A stretch of 64,000 nucleotides of DNA, taken from Herpetosiphonaceae bacterium (GTDB taxonomy: Bacteria; Chloroflexota; Chloroflexia; Chloroflexales; Herpetosiphonaceae). How positions within the stretch are numbered: the first letter of the stretch is position 1; every line of letters starts with the position of its first letter. Shown here one piece after another: positions 26,424-34,805 of the stretch. The notes under the pieces were generated by a model. That model saw only the letters and a program-made list of their open reading frames with translations. It did not search any database and was not told the origin of the DNA. The DNA is taken from the NCBI GenBank assembly GCA_026003835.1, contig BPHZ01000003.1, forward strand, positions 333,655 through 397,654, read 5' to 3'. The position numbers were made by a program, and so were the translations under genes.

Positions 26424-27303
26424 TTGAGCATTCTGGTAGATACAAATACGCGTTTGCTGGTGCAGGGCATTACCGGCAACGAGGGTAGTTTTCACACCCA
26501 GCAGATGATCGCCTATGGCACAAATGTTGTGGCGGGTGTAACTCCCGGCAAGGGGGGGGCAGAAGGCTATCGACGGCAAGGTGCCGGTCTTCAACACCGT
26601 ACGTGAAGCTGTCGAGGCGACGGGGGCCAATGTCTCGGTGGAGTTCGTCGGCGCTCGCTTCGCACCCGACGCCATTCGTGAAGCTGCAGACGCGGGCATC
26701 AAGCTGATTGTCTCCATCAGCGAAGGTATCCCGGCGCTGGATATGGTCAGCACCTATGAGTATGTGCGGCAGCGGGGCGCCCGACTGATCGGGCCAAACT
26801 GCCCGGGGCTGCTCTCGGCCGGCCAGTCGAAGGTAGGCATCATTCCTGGCCGATACGCAACGCCTGGTCCCGTCGGAGTCGTTTCGAAGTCGGGCACCCT
26901 TACCTATGAGGCGGTCGATGCGCTGAGTAAGATTGGGATTGGCCAGACAACCATTGTCGGCATCGGCGGCGATCCAATTATTGGCACCAGCTTTATCGAT
27001 GTACTGGAGCTTTTCCAGAATGATCCCGCTACAGAGGCGATTGTGCTGATCGGTGAAATCGGTGGTACTGCCGAACAAGAGGCCGCTCGTTATATCAAGG
27101 AGCATGTGACCAAGCCTGTCGTGGCTTTCATTGCCGGCCGCACCGCCCCGCCAGGGAAGCGCATGGGCCATGCGGGCGCCATTATCTCCGGCAGCGAGGG
27201 CACGGCACAGGAGAAGATCGAAGCTTTCGAGGCTGTGGGCGTGCAGGTTGCCAGGGTTCCAACCGATATTGCTCAGCTGGTCAAGGAAGCCCTCGGCCGA
27301 TAA
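26424..27303 (+). CDS. sucD: succinate-CoA ligase alpha subunit SucD (frameshift at a G8 run)
   Basis: About 292 residues after correction. The first part starts at TTG 26424 behind AAGGAGGG ([20 protein letters not shown], the CoA-binding fold). The rest, from [11 protein letters not shown] on, is in the next frame. The break is at eight G (26552-26559); seven G restores [19 protein letters not shown] exactly. The phosphohistidine is in GHAGAIISG and the CoA/nucleotide region is [16 protein letters not shown] one-base homopolymer error is the likeliest cause, because both halves are fully conserved. It pairs with SucC. Confidence 0.92.
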
Positions 27304-27373
27304 TGCTGTGCGCCTTCGTTAGCTGGGTGGGAACAGCCGCGTAGAGGCGTTGCGCTGTGTCGAGGAGTCACGA

Positions 27374-27445
27374 CCCGTAGAAACGTTGCACCCGTAGAGG
27401 AGCCGGGTACTCTCTACCAGGTGGTAACGTTTCTACGGGCGTTTT
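27374..27445 (+). terminator. nested hairpin terminator after sucD
   Basis: CCCGTAGAAACGTT (27374-27387) pairs perfectly with AACGTTTCTACGGG (27426-27439). Inside it GTAGAG (27394) pairs with CTCTAC (27412). TTTT follows. The GTAGA-n-ACGTTGCA core resembles a palindrome widespread in cyanobacteria and Chloroflexota, and a related copy (GTAGAGGCGTTGC) stands just upstream near 27342. The rest of the 27304-27634 gap has a 16-bp tandem duplication at 27573-27604 and no gene. Confidence 0.6.
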
Positions 27446-27634
27446 GTCTGGTCATCGTCTATGGGCGGCTGGCGGATCTTCCATCGGGCCTTGCTTGCAA
27501 CTCTCTGACCGACTATGCCGTCAAACAGGCAGTAGAGTACCCACAGCTAGTCGAGAGACCTTGCAAGCCAGGTCTTTCCTACATGTGATCTTTCCTACAT
27601 GTGAAAGGTTGCTACAGAAGGAGGATTCAGCGCT

Positions 27635-27970
27635 ATGCATTTCGCAGTCTTTGGCAGCACCGACGAGGCCGGTTTTACTCCTGACTGGACTGATGAAGAG
27701 GTGATCGTCCTTTTCGGCGACGCAAATCTCGATCTAACCAAGCGTTCGCCGGGCTTCGACGCAGCGCTTACCGTCCTTGCACTGTTCGGCAGTGCAAAGA
27801 TCACCGTTCCTCCTGGCAGCAGGGTAACGGTAAATGGTCTTTCAGTTTTCGGCGATCGTAAGGTTGATGTCCTCCCTGCCGATGGCCCGGTTATTCACAT
27901 GACACTGACGACCCTGTTCGGCAGCGTTCGTGTTGTCGAGGCAAAGCCGGAGCTTGCTCACACTGCCTAG
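27635..27970 (+). CDS. LiaF/cell-wall-stress-response-like beta protein
   Basis: 111 residues that match the C-terminal (DUF2154/LiaF-like) domain of cell-wall stress proteins: a beta-solenoid pattern with repeated FG(S/D) turns (FGSTDEAGF, LFGDANLDL, LFGSAKITVP, VFGDRKVDVL, LFGSVRVVEA). There is no membrane helix, unlike full-length LiaF, so it is a soluble, stand-alone domain. AGAAGGAGG precedes the ATG. It ends near a bidirectional terminator. Its precise role is unknown. Confidence 0.75.
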   Translation: MHFAVFGSTDEAGFTPDWTDEEVIVLFGDANLDLTKRSPGFDAALTVLALFGSAKITVPPGSRVTVNGLSVFGDRKVDVLPADGPVIHMTLTTLFGSVRVVEAKPELAHTA

Positions 27971-28040
27971 GAAGCCAGCAGGCTGGGGAGCGGGTATCCG
28001 TTTGCCTCTGCAGGGATACTGCCCCAGTGGGCGCTAGTGT

Positions 28041-28086
28041 TAAAAGCAGTGAGCCCCGGAGATTTCTCTGGGGCTCACTGCTTTTA
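28041..28086. terminator. bidirectional intrinsic terminator
   Basis: A perfect 17-bp stem (TAAAAGCAGTGAGCCCC paired with its complement) closes a 12-base loop. A-run and T-run flank the stem on each side, so it can end transcription of both the LiaF-like gene and the convergent S1-type gene. Confidence 0.9.
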
Positions 28087-28148
28087 GCAGCCGGATGTAT
28101 GCCGGAGACAGGGCCTACCGGCGAACACCCTGCAATCTTTGATGGAGC

Positions 28149-29330
28149 TTACTCGTCCTCGGAGGTGGGCTCGTCCTCCTTGCCCTGTCCCTCGCCGAAA
28201 GTCTCGCGCTCCTCATCGCTGACCCGGCGCAGGCTCAGGCCCAGACGCTGGCGCTGGCGGTCGAGGCTAATCACCTTGACCAGCACTGTCTGACCTGGCT
28301 GCAGCGTCACTTCGGGCTGACCGCCCTCACTCGCCAGCTCGCTGGCGTGGATCAGGCCCTCAACGCCCTCCTCGACCCGTACGAAGACCCCAAAGGGGGC
28401 GACGTTGGTGACGACACCCTCGACGATCTGGCCCAGGTTATAGCGCTGGTCGATCGTCTCCCAGGGATCGGGCTGCAGGCGGCGCAGGCTCAGGCCAATG
28501 CGCTCGCGCTCGCGATCCACCTCGAGAACGTAGACCTGCACCTCCTGGCCCGGCTGCAAAACCTCGCGCGGATGGTTGACGCGCTGCCAGGAAAGCTCGG
28601 AGATATGGGCCAGGCCATCGGCGCCGCCAAGATCGATGAACGCGCCAAACGGCGTGAGCTGGTTGACGCGGCCGGTGACAACATCGCCAGGATTGAGCTC
28701 GGCCAGCAGGCGCTCCTTCTGCGATTGGCGCCAGCGCTGCATGGCCGCTCGCTCTGAGAGCACCAGCCTGTTGCGCTCGCGGTCCACCTCGATGACCTTG
28801 AGCGGAATGCTCTGATTGACCATACGGGTCATTGCGCTCTGCTGACCCTCGGCGCCGGTGCGGCTGTGCAGATTGACGATCTGCGAGGCAGGCACAAAGC
28901 CGCGTACGCGGCCGAATTGCACGAGCAGGCCGCCCTTGTTGTAGCCAATAACCTTGGCCTCGACGATTTCACCCGACTCGAGCAGTCGCTCGGCCTCCTG
29001 CCAGTCACGCTCGACCTGAACCATGTTGAGTGAAAGGACAAGTTCGCCCTCTCGGCTCTCAGGCTCCATCACGTAAACCTGGATCTCGTCGCCGACCTGT
29101 AATCCTTCGACGACCTCCGGCGGCAGGCGTCGCAGATCGTTCGCGGGGATGACTCCTTCGTGCTTTGTGCCGATATCGACAAGAACCTGGTTCTCGTCGA
29201 TCCGCATTACCATGCCTGTGCGGAGCTGTCCGCGCTCCGGGCGCTGGTAATCGTACTCGTTGAGCAGTTGCGTCCAGTCTTCGACCTCACCGACCTGCAT
29301 CTGCTCTTTCCGATCAATGTCCGTGGCCAT
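28149..29330 (-). CDS. rpsA: S1-type ribosomal protein / four-S1-domain RNA-binding protein
   Basis: About 393 residues with four S1 (OB-fold) domains: near 38-110 (GQLRTGMVMRIDENQVLVDIG), 120-200 (GEIVEAKVIGYNKGGLLVQF), 215-290 (GDVVTGRVNQLTPFGAFIDLG) and 300-375 (GQIVEGVVTNVAPFGVFVRVE). The C-terminal tail is acidic. Four domains match the shorter S1 of many non-proteobacteria, which helps mRNA loading on the 30S subunit. ATG at 29330 has AAGGAGG in good position; a longer version starting upstream is unconserved. A strong promoter and an early terminator lie in the long leader. Confidence 0.88.
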   Translation of the reverse strand: MATDIDRKEQMQVGEVEDWTQLLNEYDYQRPERGQLRTGMVMRIDENQVLVDIGTKHEGVIPANDLRRLPPEVVEGLQVGDEIQVYVMEPESREGELVLSLNMVQVERDWQEAERLLESGEIVEAKVIGYNKGGLLVQFGRVRGFVPASQIVNLHSRTGAEGQQSAMTRMVNQSIPLKVIEVDRERNRLVLSERAAMQRWRQSQKERLLAELNPGDVVTGRVNQLTPFGAFIDLGGADGLAHISELSWQRVNHPREVLQPGQEVQVYVLEVDRERERIGLSLRRLQPDPWETIDQRYNLGQIVEGVVTNVAPFGVFVRVEEGVEGLIHASELASEGGQPEVTLQPGQTVLVKVISLDRQRQRLGLSLRRVSDEERETFGEGQGKEDEPTSEDE

Positions 29331-29420
29331 TCCTACGGCCTCCTTATATGGAATTTTTTTGGGGTACTCAGACTGGGATGATCCTTCCCCCCGGTGATCC
29401 TCGTCCCTCAATATCCCTCA

Positions 29421-29613
29421 ATAGAAAAGCGCCCATCCACGTGGCGGATAGGCGCTCCAAAGGGGCGCACCACTCGATTGATTGGTTCCGATTCTCTGAG
29501 GGTCAAGCCGAACTCCTCTTCTGAGCACCGCTCAATCGAAGTACCACGAGGACCATAGTCTTCGAGCATCTATAATGAGTGATAGGTACAGATGCTCTCG
29601 TACGACGCTATGC
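29421..29613 (-). ncRNA. candidate structured leader RNA or small RNA upstream of the S1 gene
   Basis: A perfect promoter (29648-29620) is followed by about 190 bases ending in an intrinsic terminator: an 11-bp stem (AGCGCCTATCC/GGATGGGCGCT, one G-U pair) and TTTTCT at 29456-29421. Inside, two stems are visible: 29590-29597 with 29564-29571 (GAGCATCT/AGATGCTC) and 29532-29539 with 29474-29481 (TCGATTGA/TCAATCGA). No open frame is conserved. It is either an attenuating leader of the S1 gene, whose start is 90 bases further on, or an independent small RNA (size compatible with 6S RNA). I could not match a known RNA family. Confidence 0.55.
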
Positions 29614-29619
29614 GCTCGT

Positions 29620-29648
29620 ATTATACTCGACCACTGGAGCGCTGTCAA
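29620..29648 (-). promoter_or_regulatory. consensus sigma-70 promoter for the S1 leader
   Basis: On the minus strand TTGACA and TATAAT are both perfect and are separated by exactly 17 bases, the best promoter in the window. It predicts a start of transcription near 29613, giving a 280-base leader before the S1 start codon. Confidence 0.85.
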
Positions 29649-29815
29649 ACATTTCTTCGGCTTGAGATCCGATCATAAACCGCTCTACAGCGAAAACCTG
29701 CTCTCTGGCGTGAGACAGCGCCTTACGTCTCAATGTTGAGCGGGAGGATAGGCCTGATCGGGGTGCTCTGGTCTGCTCCCTTTGTGCGATCGAGGCTATG
29801 AGAGCTTAAGCGCAT

Positions 29816-29845
29816 TTGTCTTTTTTTATAAGATACTTGTAAAAT
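29816..29845 (+). promoter_or_regulatory. promoter for the phosphatase-superfamily gene, probably leaderless
   Basis: TTGTCT (29816-29821) and TAAAAT (29840-29845) are 18 bases apart. Only seven bases separate the -10 from the ATG at 29853 and no Shine-Dalgarno sequence is present, so transcription should begin at or next to the start codon. Confidence 0.5.
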
Positions 29846-29852
29846 TCAGAGT

Positions 29853-30770
29853 ATGGGTATTATCTACATGCTGCTCGACGGCGTTGGGCTTACTGATACG
29901 CCAGCGCCACCCTGGACCAGCGCCGATCTGCGCACGATCCCTGCGTTGCTTGGCGCGCTTCCATCGGCTCAACTCCATGTTATGAGCGATGATCTCCTCT
30001 GGAAGCCGTTGGATGCGACGATGGGCGTTCCCGGCCTGCCGCAGAGCGGCTCCGGACACACCGCGCTGTTGACCGGCGTCAACGCATCAGCGTTATTGGG
30101 CTACCATCAGGCGGCCTTCCCTGCGGCAACGCTGCAGCGGGTGATCGAGGAGCATAGCATCCTGCGCAGGGCACGCCAGCTGGGGCTGCGCGCCCTGCTG
30201 GCAACTGCCTACCCGGAGCGCTACTGGGAGCTTATCTCCTCTCGGCGTCTACGCGCGACCGCCGGGGCCCTTGCTGCGCGCGCCGCAGGCATCGATCTTC
30301 TCTCCATCCCAGAGTGGCTGGCAGGGCAGGCGTTGCCCTGGGATATCACCGGGGAGTATCTGCAGCGCCGTCGCCCCGAACTGGCCGGCCTGCCGCCGCT
30401 GACCCCTGAGGAGGCTGGTCGTCGTCTGGCTGCTCTTCCCCGTCAGTACGAGCTTGTTTTCTATGAGTGTTATCTCCCGGATTTTGTCGGCCACCGGCGC
30501 ATCGATATCTCTCACGAGGCGGCGTTGGCGCTCATCGACCGTTTTCTCGGTAGCCTGATCGAAAGCAGGCACTCCGGCGATACATTGGTCGTCGTCAGCG
30601 ATCATGGCAACATCGAAGAGCCCGGCCACCGCCAGCATACACGCAATCCTGTCCCACTCTGCGTCGTCGGCCCCGGTGCCCGGCTTTTTGTCGACCTGCA
30701 GGGTATCGAGGACGTTGCCGGCATGGTGCTGCGCTTGCTCGGCGCGCAAAATGCCGGCCAGGTGGCCTAA
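29853..30770 (+). CDS. alkaline-phosphatase-superfamily metalloenzyme (phosphoglycerate-mutase/sulfatase-like)
   Basis: 305 residues. The N-terminus holds a metal-binding Asp in MLLDGVG, and the central QSGSGHTALLTG segment carries the nucleophile Ser/Thr region seen in cofactor-independent phosphoglycerate mutases and phosphopentomutases. The C-terminus has VVVSDHGNIEEPGHRQHTRNPVP, with the Asp-His and His metal ligands. The insert domain of true iPGM is missing, so another phospho- or sulfo-ester is the likely substrate. It is divergent from the S1 gene and probably translated from a leaderless message. Confidence 0.75.
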   Translation: MGIIYMLLDGVGLTDTPAPPWTSADLRTIPALLGALPSAQLHVMSDDLLWKPLDATMGVPGLPQSGSGHTALLTGVNASALLGYHQAAFPAATLQRVIEEHSILRRARQLGLRALLATAYPERYWELISSRRLRATAGALAARAAGIDLLSIPEWLAGQALPWDITGEYLQRRRPELAGLPPLTPEEAGRRLAALPRQYELVFYECYLPDFVGHRRIDISHEAALALIDRFLGSLIESRHSGDTLVVVSDHGNIEEPGHRQHTRNPVPLCVVGPGARLFVDLQGIEDVAGMVLRLLGAQNAGQVA

Positions 30771-30917
30771 GCGGATTGCTGCTGCCTCTGCGGGCGGGCG
30801 ATTGGCGCTCTTCCGTTTCCTTTGGGGAGGGCACGCCGACGAAGAGACAGGCCACAATGCCCGAAACTCATGTTATAGTTAGGTTATGCATCGGATTTGA
30901 GCTGAGGAGGTCTGTTT

Positions 30918-31895
30918 GTGGAGCTAAGCAGCAGTGAGATACGCCGGGCCGGCGAGTCTCTGCAGCGGCTTGTCGAGGAGGTCGGCCGGGTTATCGTCGG
31001 CCAGCGCGCTCTTATCGAACGCATCGTCATCGGCCTGCTCGCCGACGGTCACTTGCTGATTGAGGGCGTGCCGGGCCTGGCTAAAACTCTGACTGTCAAA
31101 TGCGTTGCGGAGGCTTTCAAGGCGCAGTTCGAGCGTATCCAGTTTACGCCCGATCTCTTGCCGGCAGACCTGATTGGGACGCAAGTCTATAGCCCACGCA
31201 CCGGCGAGTTTAGTGTTAAGCATGGCCCGATCTTTACGAATTTCCTGCTTGCCGATGAGATCAATCGCGCGCCGGCGAAGGTGCAGTCGGCGCTGCTTGA
31301 GGCAATGCAGGAGCGCCAGGTGACAATTGGCGATACAAGTTATCCGCTGCCCGCCCCTTTCCTGGTCATGGCGACCGAGAACCCCATTGAGCTACAGGGT
31401 ACCTATGCCCTTCCCGAGGCACAGGTGGACCGTTTTATGCTTAAAGTGGTTGTTGGATACCCGACGCGCGAGGAGGAGTATGAGATCCTTGAGCGTATGA
31501 CCGGGCCGGCTATGCCTCGGGTTCGGGAGGTGTTGAGCCTGGATGATCTGATCCAGGCGCGTACAGCCTATCACCAGATCTATGCAGACTGGCGTATCAA
31601 AAACTATATCATCGATCTGGTCTTTGCTACACGGCATCCTGAGCAGTACGGCTTGGGCGCCATCAAGCGTTATATCGAGTACGGCGCCTCTCCGCGGGCG
31701 ACGATCTTCCTGACCCTGGCGGCGAAAGGCGCTGCCTTCCTGCAGGGCCGGCCCTATGTAACGCCGGATGATGTGAAACATATCGCCCTTGATGTCCTCC
31801 GCCATCGCCTGATTCTGACGTACGAGGCAGAGGCTGAAGGCATCACCGTTGAGAAACTTGTCGGCCAGATCCTGGATCGGGTGCGTGTGCCGTGA
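30918..31895 (+). CDS. MoxR-family AAA+ ATPase
   Basis: 325 residues. Walker A is GVPGLAKT near residue 50, Walker B is FLLADEINRAPAKVQSALLEAMQE, sensor 1 is in MATENPIE, and the arginine finger region is in ALPEAQVDRFMLKV. MoxR ATPases act as chaperones that load or activate VWA-domain partners, and the genes that follow encode exactly those (DUF58, BatA, BatB). The start is GTG behind TGAGGAGG. It is the first gene of the Bat-like operon. Confidence 0.93.
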   Translation: MELSSSEIRRAGESLQRLVEEVGRVIVGQRALIERIVIGLLADGHLLIEGVPGLAKTLTVKCVAEAFKAQFERIQFTPDLLPADLIGTQVYSPRTGEFSVKHGPIFTNFLLADEINRAPAKVQSALLEAMQERQVTIGDTSYPLPAPFLVMATENPIELQGTYALPEAQVDRFMLKVVVGYPTREEEYEILERMTGPAMPRVREVLSLDDLIQARTAYHQIYADWRIKNYIIDLVFATRHPEQYGLGAIKRYIEYGASPRATIFLTLAAKGAAFLQGRPYVTPDDVKHIALDVLRHRLILTYEAEAEGITVEKLVGQILDRVRVP

Positions 31896-31969
31896 TGAGT
31901 TCTAAGCGAGCGTGGAGAGGGCGCGACGCTCTGCTTGGAACTCAAATCTGAAACGTGGACCACACAACA

Positions 31970-32848
31970 ATGGATTCAACTGATCTTATTCGCCAGGTGC
32001 GGACCATCGAGCTGAAAACACGCCGCTTGGTGGATGGCCTCTTCGCCGGGCTCTATCTCAGCAGTTTCAAGGGACGGGGGATTGAGTTCGACGAAGTGCG
32101 AGAGTATGTTCCCGGCGATGACGTGCGCGCAATCGATTGGAATGTGACTGCCCGTACCGGGCGACCCTTCATCAAAAACTATGTCGAGGAGCGCGAGCTT
32201 ACGCTGATGTTGATGGTGGATATCAGCGGTTCGACAGGATTTGGCACGACTGGCCGTTTTAAGCGGCAGCTGGAGGCTGAGCTTAGCGCGACGCTGGCGT
32301 TTTCGGCGCTGCGTAATAACGACCGTGTTGGGCTGGCTCTGTTCTCAGACCGTGTCGAGCGCTTTATTCCGCCCCTGAAGGGTCGCAATCATGTCTTACG
32401 CATCGTACGTGAGCTGCTGCTTGCGCAACCTTCCCGGCGCAGCACCGACCTTGGAGCTGCTCTTGACTATGTGAACCAGGTGCTTAAACGCCAGGCGCTG
32501 CTTGTGATCATCTCAGATTTCCGCACCGGCGACTATGCCCGACCGCTGCGTATCAGCGCCCGTCGCCACGATGTGGTTGCTGTGCAGATCGAGGACCCCG
32601 GCGAGCGCTTGCTGCCCTCTGTTGGGCTGCTGCGGCTGCAGGACGCGGAGACCGGCCACGAGGTGATCTTGGATCTGCGGAATAAGCGCGTGCGCGAGCA
32701 GCTCCAGTCGTCTGCCGAGTCTCTGCGTAAGGCACATCAGGAGCTTTTCCGCTCACTTGGCGTCGACGCGGTAACGCTTTCGACCGACCAGCCCTACGTT
32801 GAGCCGCTGGCGGCGCTCTTCGAGAATCGTATCCGCCGGCGGAGGTGA
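31970..32848 (+). CDS. DUF58 (VWA-like) protein
   Basis: About 292 residues with the DUF58 signature YVPGDDVRAIDWNVTARTG and a degenerate VWA fold after it (LMVDISGSTGFG resembles a MIDAS D-x-S-x-S motif; SDFRTG later). Proteins of this family are partners of MoxR in stress-related operons. ATG 31970 is chosen; GTG 31955 would add five residues, and neither has a strong ribosome-binding site. No membrane helix is present. Stop and next start (32852) are three bases apart, supporting an operon. Confidence 0.88.
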   Translation: MDSTDLIRQVRTIELKTRRLVDGLFAGLYLSSFKGRGIEFDEVREYVPGDDVRAIDWNVTARTGRPFIKNYVEERELTLMLMVDISGSTGFGTTGRFKRQLEAELSATLAFSALRNNDRVGLALFSDRVERFIPPLKGRNHVLRIVRELLLAQPSRRSTDLGAALDYVNQVLKRQALLVIISDFRTGDYARPLRISARRHDVVAVQIEDPGERLLPSVGLLRLQDAETGHEVILDLRNKRVREQLQSSAESLRKAHQELFRSLGVDAVTLSTDQPYVEPLAALFENRIRRRR

Positions 32849-32851
32849 TCC

Positions 32852-33805
32852 ATGCAGCGAATGATCTCCGTGGCACAAACCTGGCTGGTCATGGCTGCGC
32901 TGCTGGCCTTCCTGCTGCCGACGGGTGCGGCCGCGCAGAACGCCGGTGCGCCGATCGCTGTGGAGGTACGGATCGACCGCCTTCAGATGCATGTGGGCGA
33001 TCAACTCACGTACGAGCTGATTGTCGATGCTTCACCAGAAGTGGAGGTCTCGCTCCCCAGCATCCCATCCGGGCAGTTTGGTGACTGGGAGGTACGCGTG
33101 TGCGAGACGCTGCCGCCTGATGAGCTGCCGGAGGATGGCCTGCGCAGCGGTTGGCGCTGTACGCTGACCATCTGGACCGTCGGGGAGCATGAGCTGCCGG
33201 TTCAAGAAGTGCGATATAGCGGCAGCGGTGGCACCGGTTCTGTTCGGACGCGTCCGCTGCTTGTACGTGTTGTGAGTGTTCTTGACGAGTCAGCCGGAGA
33301 TATCAAGCCGCTTAAACCACAATTGCCTATGAATGATCCTGCCAATCTGTTGCTTATCGTTGGTCTCAGCATCCTGGCGCTGCTGGTGGCCTCAGCGGTT
33401 GTCCTAGGATTTGTCTACTACCGCCGGATGCTCCCGGCTCCCGTCGCCGTCGGCGGCCCGGTGCCGGCTGTCGATCCGGCGCAGGCAGCGCTGCGTGAGC
33501 TGGACCGCATCGCCCAGCTTAATCTTGTTGCGGAGGGACGTATCGCCGAGCACTATGCGCTGATCGCCGATGTGCTGCGCACCTATATTCGCCAGCTCTT
33601 TGGCATTCCTGCGCTTGAGCGTACCACAACTGAGATCGGTGCAGCGCTGCGCCGGACGGCTTCGAGCGCTCATCCCGATACCCTGGTGTCACTGCTCGCA
33701 GAGGCCGATAGCGTGAAATTTGCCCGCCATACCCCAACACCTGAGGAGGCGTATCAAATGCTCAATCGCGCTCGCCAGACCATCCTGACCAGTAGGGAGA
33801 GGTAA
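32852..33805 (+). CDS. BatD/DUF4381-like membrane protein
   Basis: 317 residues: a signal peptide (about 1-28, ending ...TGAAAQ), an extracytoplasmic beta-rich domain (about 30-145) and a membrane helix near residues 170-190 (LLLIVGLSILALLVASAVVLG). A cytoplasmic helical domain with EGRIAEHYALIADVLRTYI and TTEIGAALRR follows, as in BatD-like and DUF4381 proteins. It sits between DUF58 and BatA, the usual place in Bat operons. The biochemical role is not known. Confidence 0.8.
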   Translation: MQRMISVAQTWLVMAALLAFLLPTGAAAQNAGAPIAVEVRIDRLQMHVGDQLTYELIVDASPEVEVSLPSIPSGQFGDWEVRVCETLPPDELPEDGLRSGWRCTLTIWTVGEHELPVQEVRYSGSGGTGSVRTRPLLVRVVSVLDESAGDIKPLKPQLPMNDPANLLLIVGLSILALLVASAVVLGFVYYRRMLPAPVAVGGPVPAVDPAQAALRELDRIAQLNLVAEGRIAEHYALIADVLRTYIRQLFGIPALERTTTEIGAALRRTASSAHPDTLVSLLAEADSVKFARHTPTPEEAYQMLNRARQTILTSRER

Positions 33806-33809
33806 GCCC

Positions 33810-34802
33810 ATGCGGCTCGCGCACCCGTGGTTTCTCATATTGCTGGCGCTGATCCCTCTGCTGCTGCTGCACTCCCGGCGCCGCTCGCGTGCCGAGGTGT
33901 CCACGCTGCGCTACTCTGATGTGCGCCCGCTGATCAGCCTCCAACCCTCCTGGCGTGTCCGGCTGCTGCCGCTCGCAACGGCGCTGCGCCTCACCGGTAT
34001 CGCCCTGCTGGTCGTAGTGCTGGCCCGCCCGCAGTGGGAGCAGACCAGCGAGATCGTCAGGCGCGAAGGCATCGATATTATGCTGACGCTGGACATCTCA
34101 TTGAGCATGAAGGCGCGTGACTTCGAGCCAAAGGATCGCATCACTGTGGCGAAAGAAGTGATCGCCGAGTTTGTCCGCGGGCGCAGCGACGATCGCCTCG
34201 GCCTGGTAGTTTTCTCCGGCCATAGCTTCACTCAGGTTCCTTTGACCCTGGACTATCAGGTTCTGCTCAATTTGCTCGGTCAGGTCGATGTCGTGCGGCG
34301 CCCTGACGGCACAGCCATCGGTACAGCGCTGGCGCACTCGGTTGATGCGTTGCGTGGCTCGACGGCGAAGAGCAAGGTTGTGATTTTATTGACCGACGGG
34401 AGCAACAATCGCGGCGATATTAGCCCAAGAGAAGCGGCGGAGATCGCCCGCGCGCTCGATGTGCGTGTCTATACTATTCTCGTCGGCAGACCAGGCGACG
34501 GCCGCTACCCCGTCTTCGATCCATACCGGGGCGATACCTACTTCATCCCGGCGCCTAACGAGCAGGATGAGGAGGCGCTGCGCCAGATCGCCGAGCGCAC
34601 GGGCGGTCTGTTCTTCCGCGCTGGTGACGAGCAGGCCCTCCGTCAGATCTACAGTCGCATCGATGAGCTGGAGCGTTCTGAGGTGGCGAGCGAGAAATAC
34701 GTGCGCTACCAGGAGGCAATGCTGCCCTTCGCCTTTGCTGCGCTGGCAGCGTTGATTGCCGAGCTGGTCTTGCGTGCGACAGTATTGCGGAGCGTGAGCT
34801 GA
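33810..34802 (+). CDS. batA: BatA-like VWA membrane protein
   Basis: 330 residues. Two N-terminal membrane helices (about 3-20 and 50-72) are followed by a VWA domain with an intact MIDAS: D-I-S-L-S in MLTLDISLSMKARDF near residue 92, the conserved Thr/Asp further on, and LLTDGSNNRGDIS. A C-terminal helix (LPFAFAALAALIAELVLRA) returns to the membrane. This is the architecture of BatA (aerotolerance operon). The metal site suggests it binds a protein partner. It is four bases downstream of the BatD-like gene. Confidence 0.9.
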   Translation: MRLAHPWFLILLALIPLLLLHSRRRSRAEVSTLRYSDVRPLISLQPSWRVRLLPLATALRLTGIALLVVVLARPQWEQTSEIVRREGIDIMLTLDISLSMKARDFEPKDRITVAKEVIAEFVRGRSDDRLGLVVFSGHSFTQVPLTLDYQVLLNLLGQVDVVRRPDGTAIGTALAHSVDALRGSTAKSKVVILLTDGSNNRGDISPREAAEIARALDVRVYTILVGRPGDGRYPVFDPYRGDTYFIPAPNEQDEEALRQIAERTGGLFFRAGDEQALRQIYSRIDELERSEVASEKYVRYQEAMLPFAFAALAALIAELVLRATVLRSVS

Positions 34803-34805
34803 GCC

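Noticed and set aside
29421..29613. T-box riboswitch before the S1 gene
   Set aside because: CGAGTGGTGCGCC only loosely resembles the T-box sequence, no clear specifier loop was found, and the downstream gene is not an aminoacyl-tRNA or amino-acid gene.
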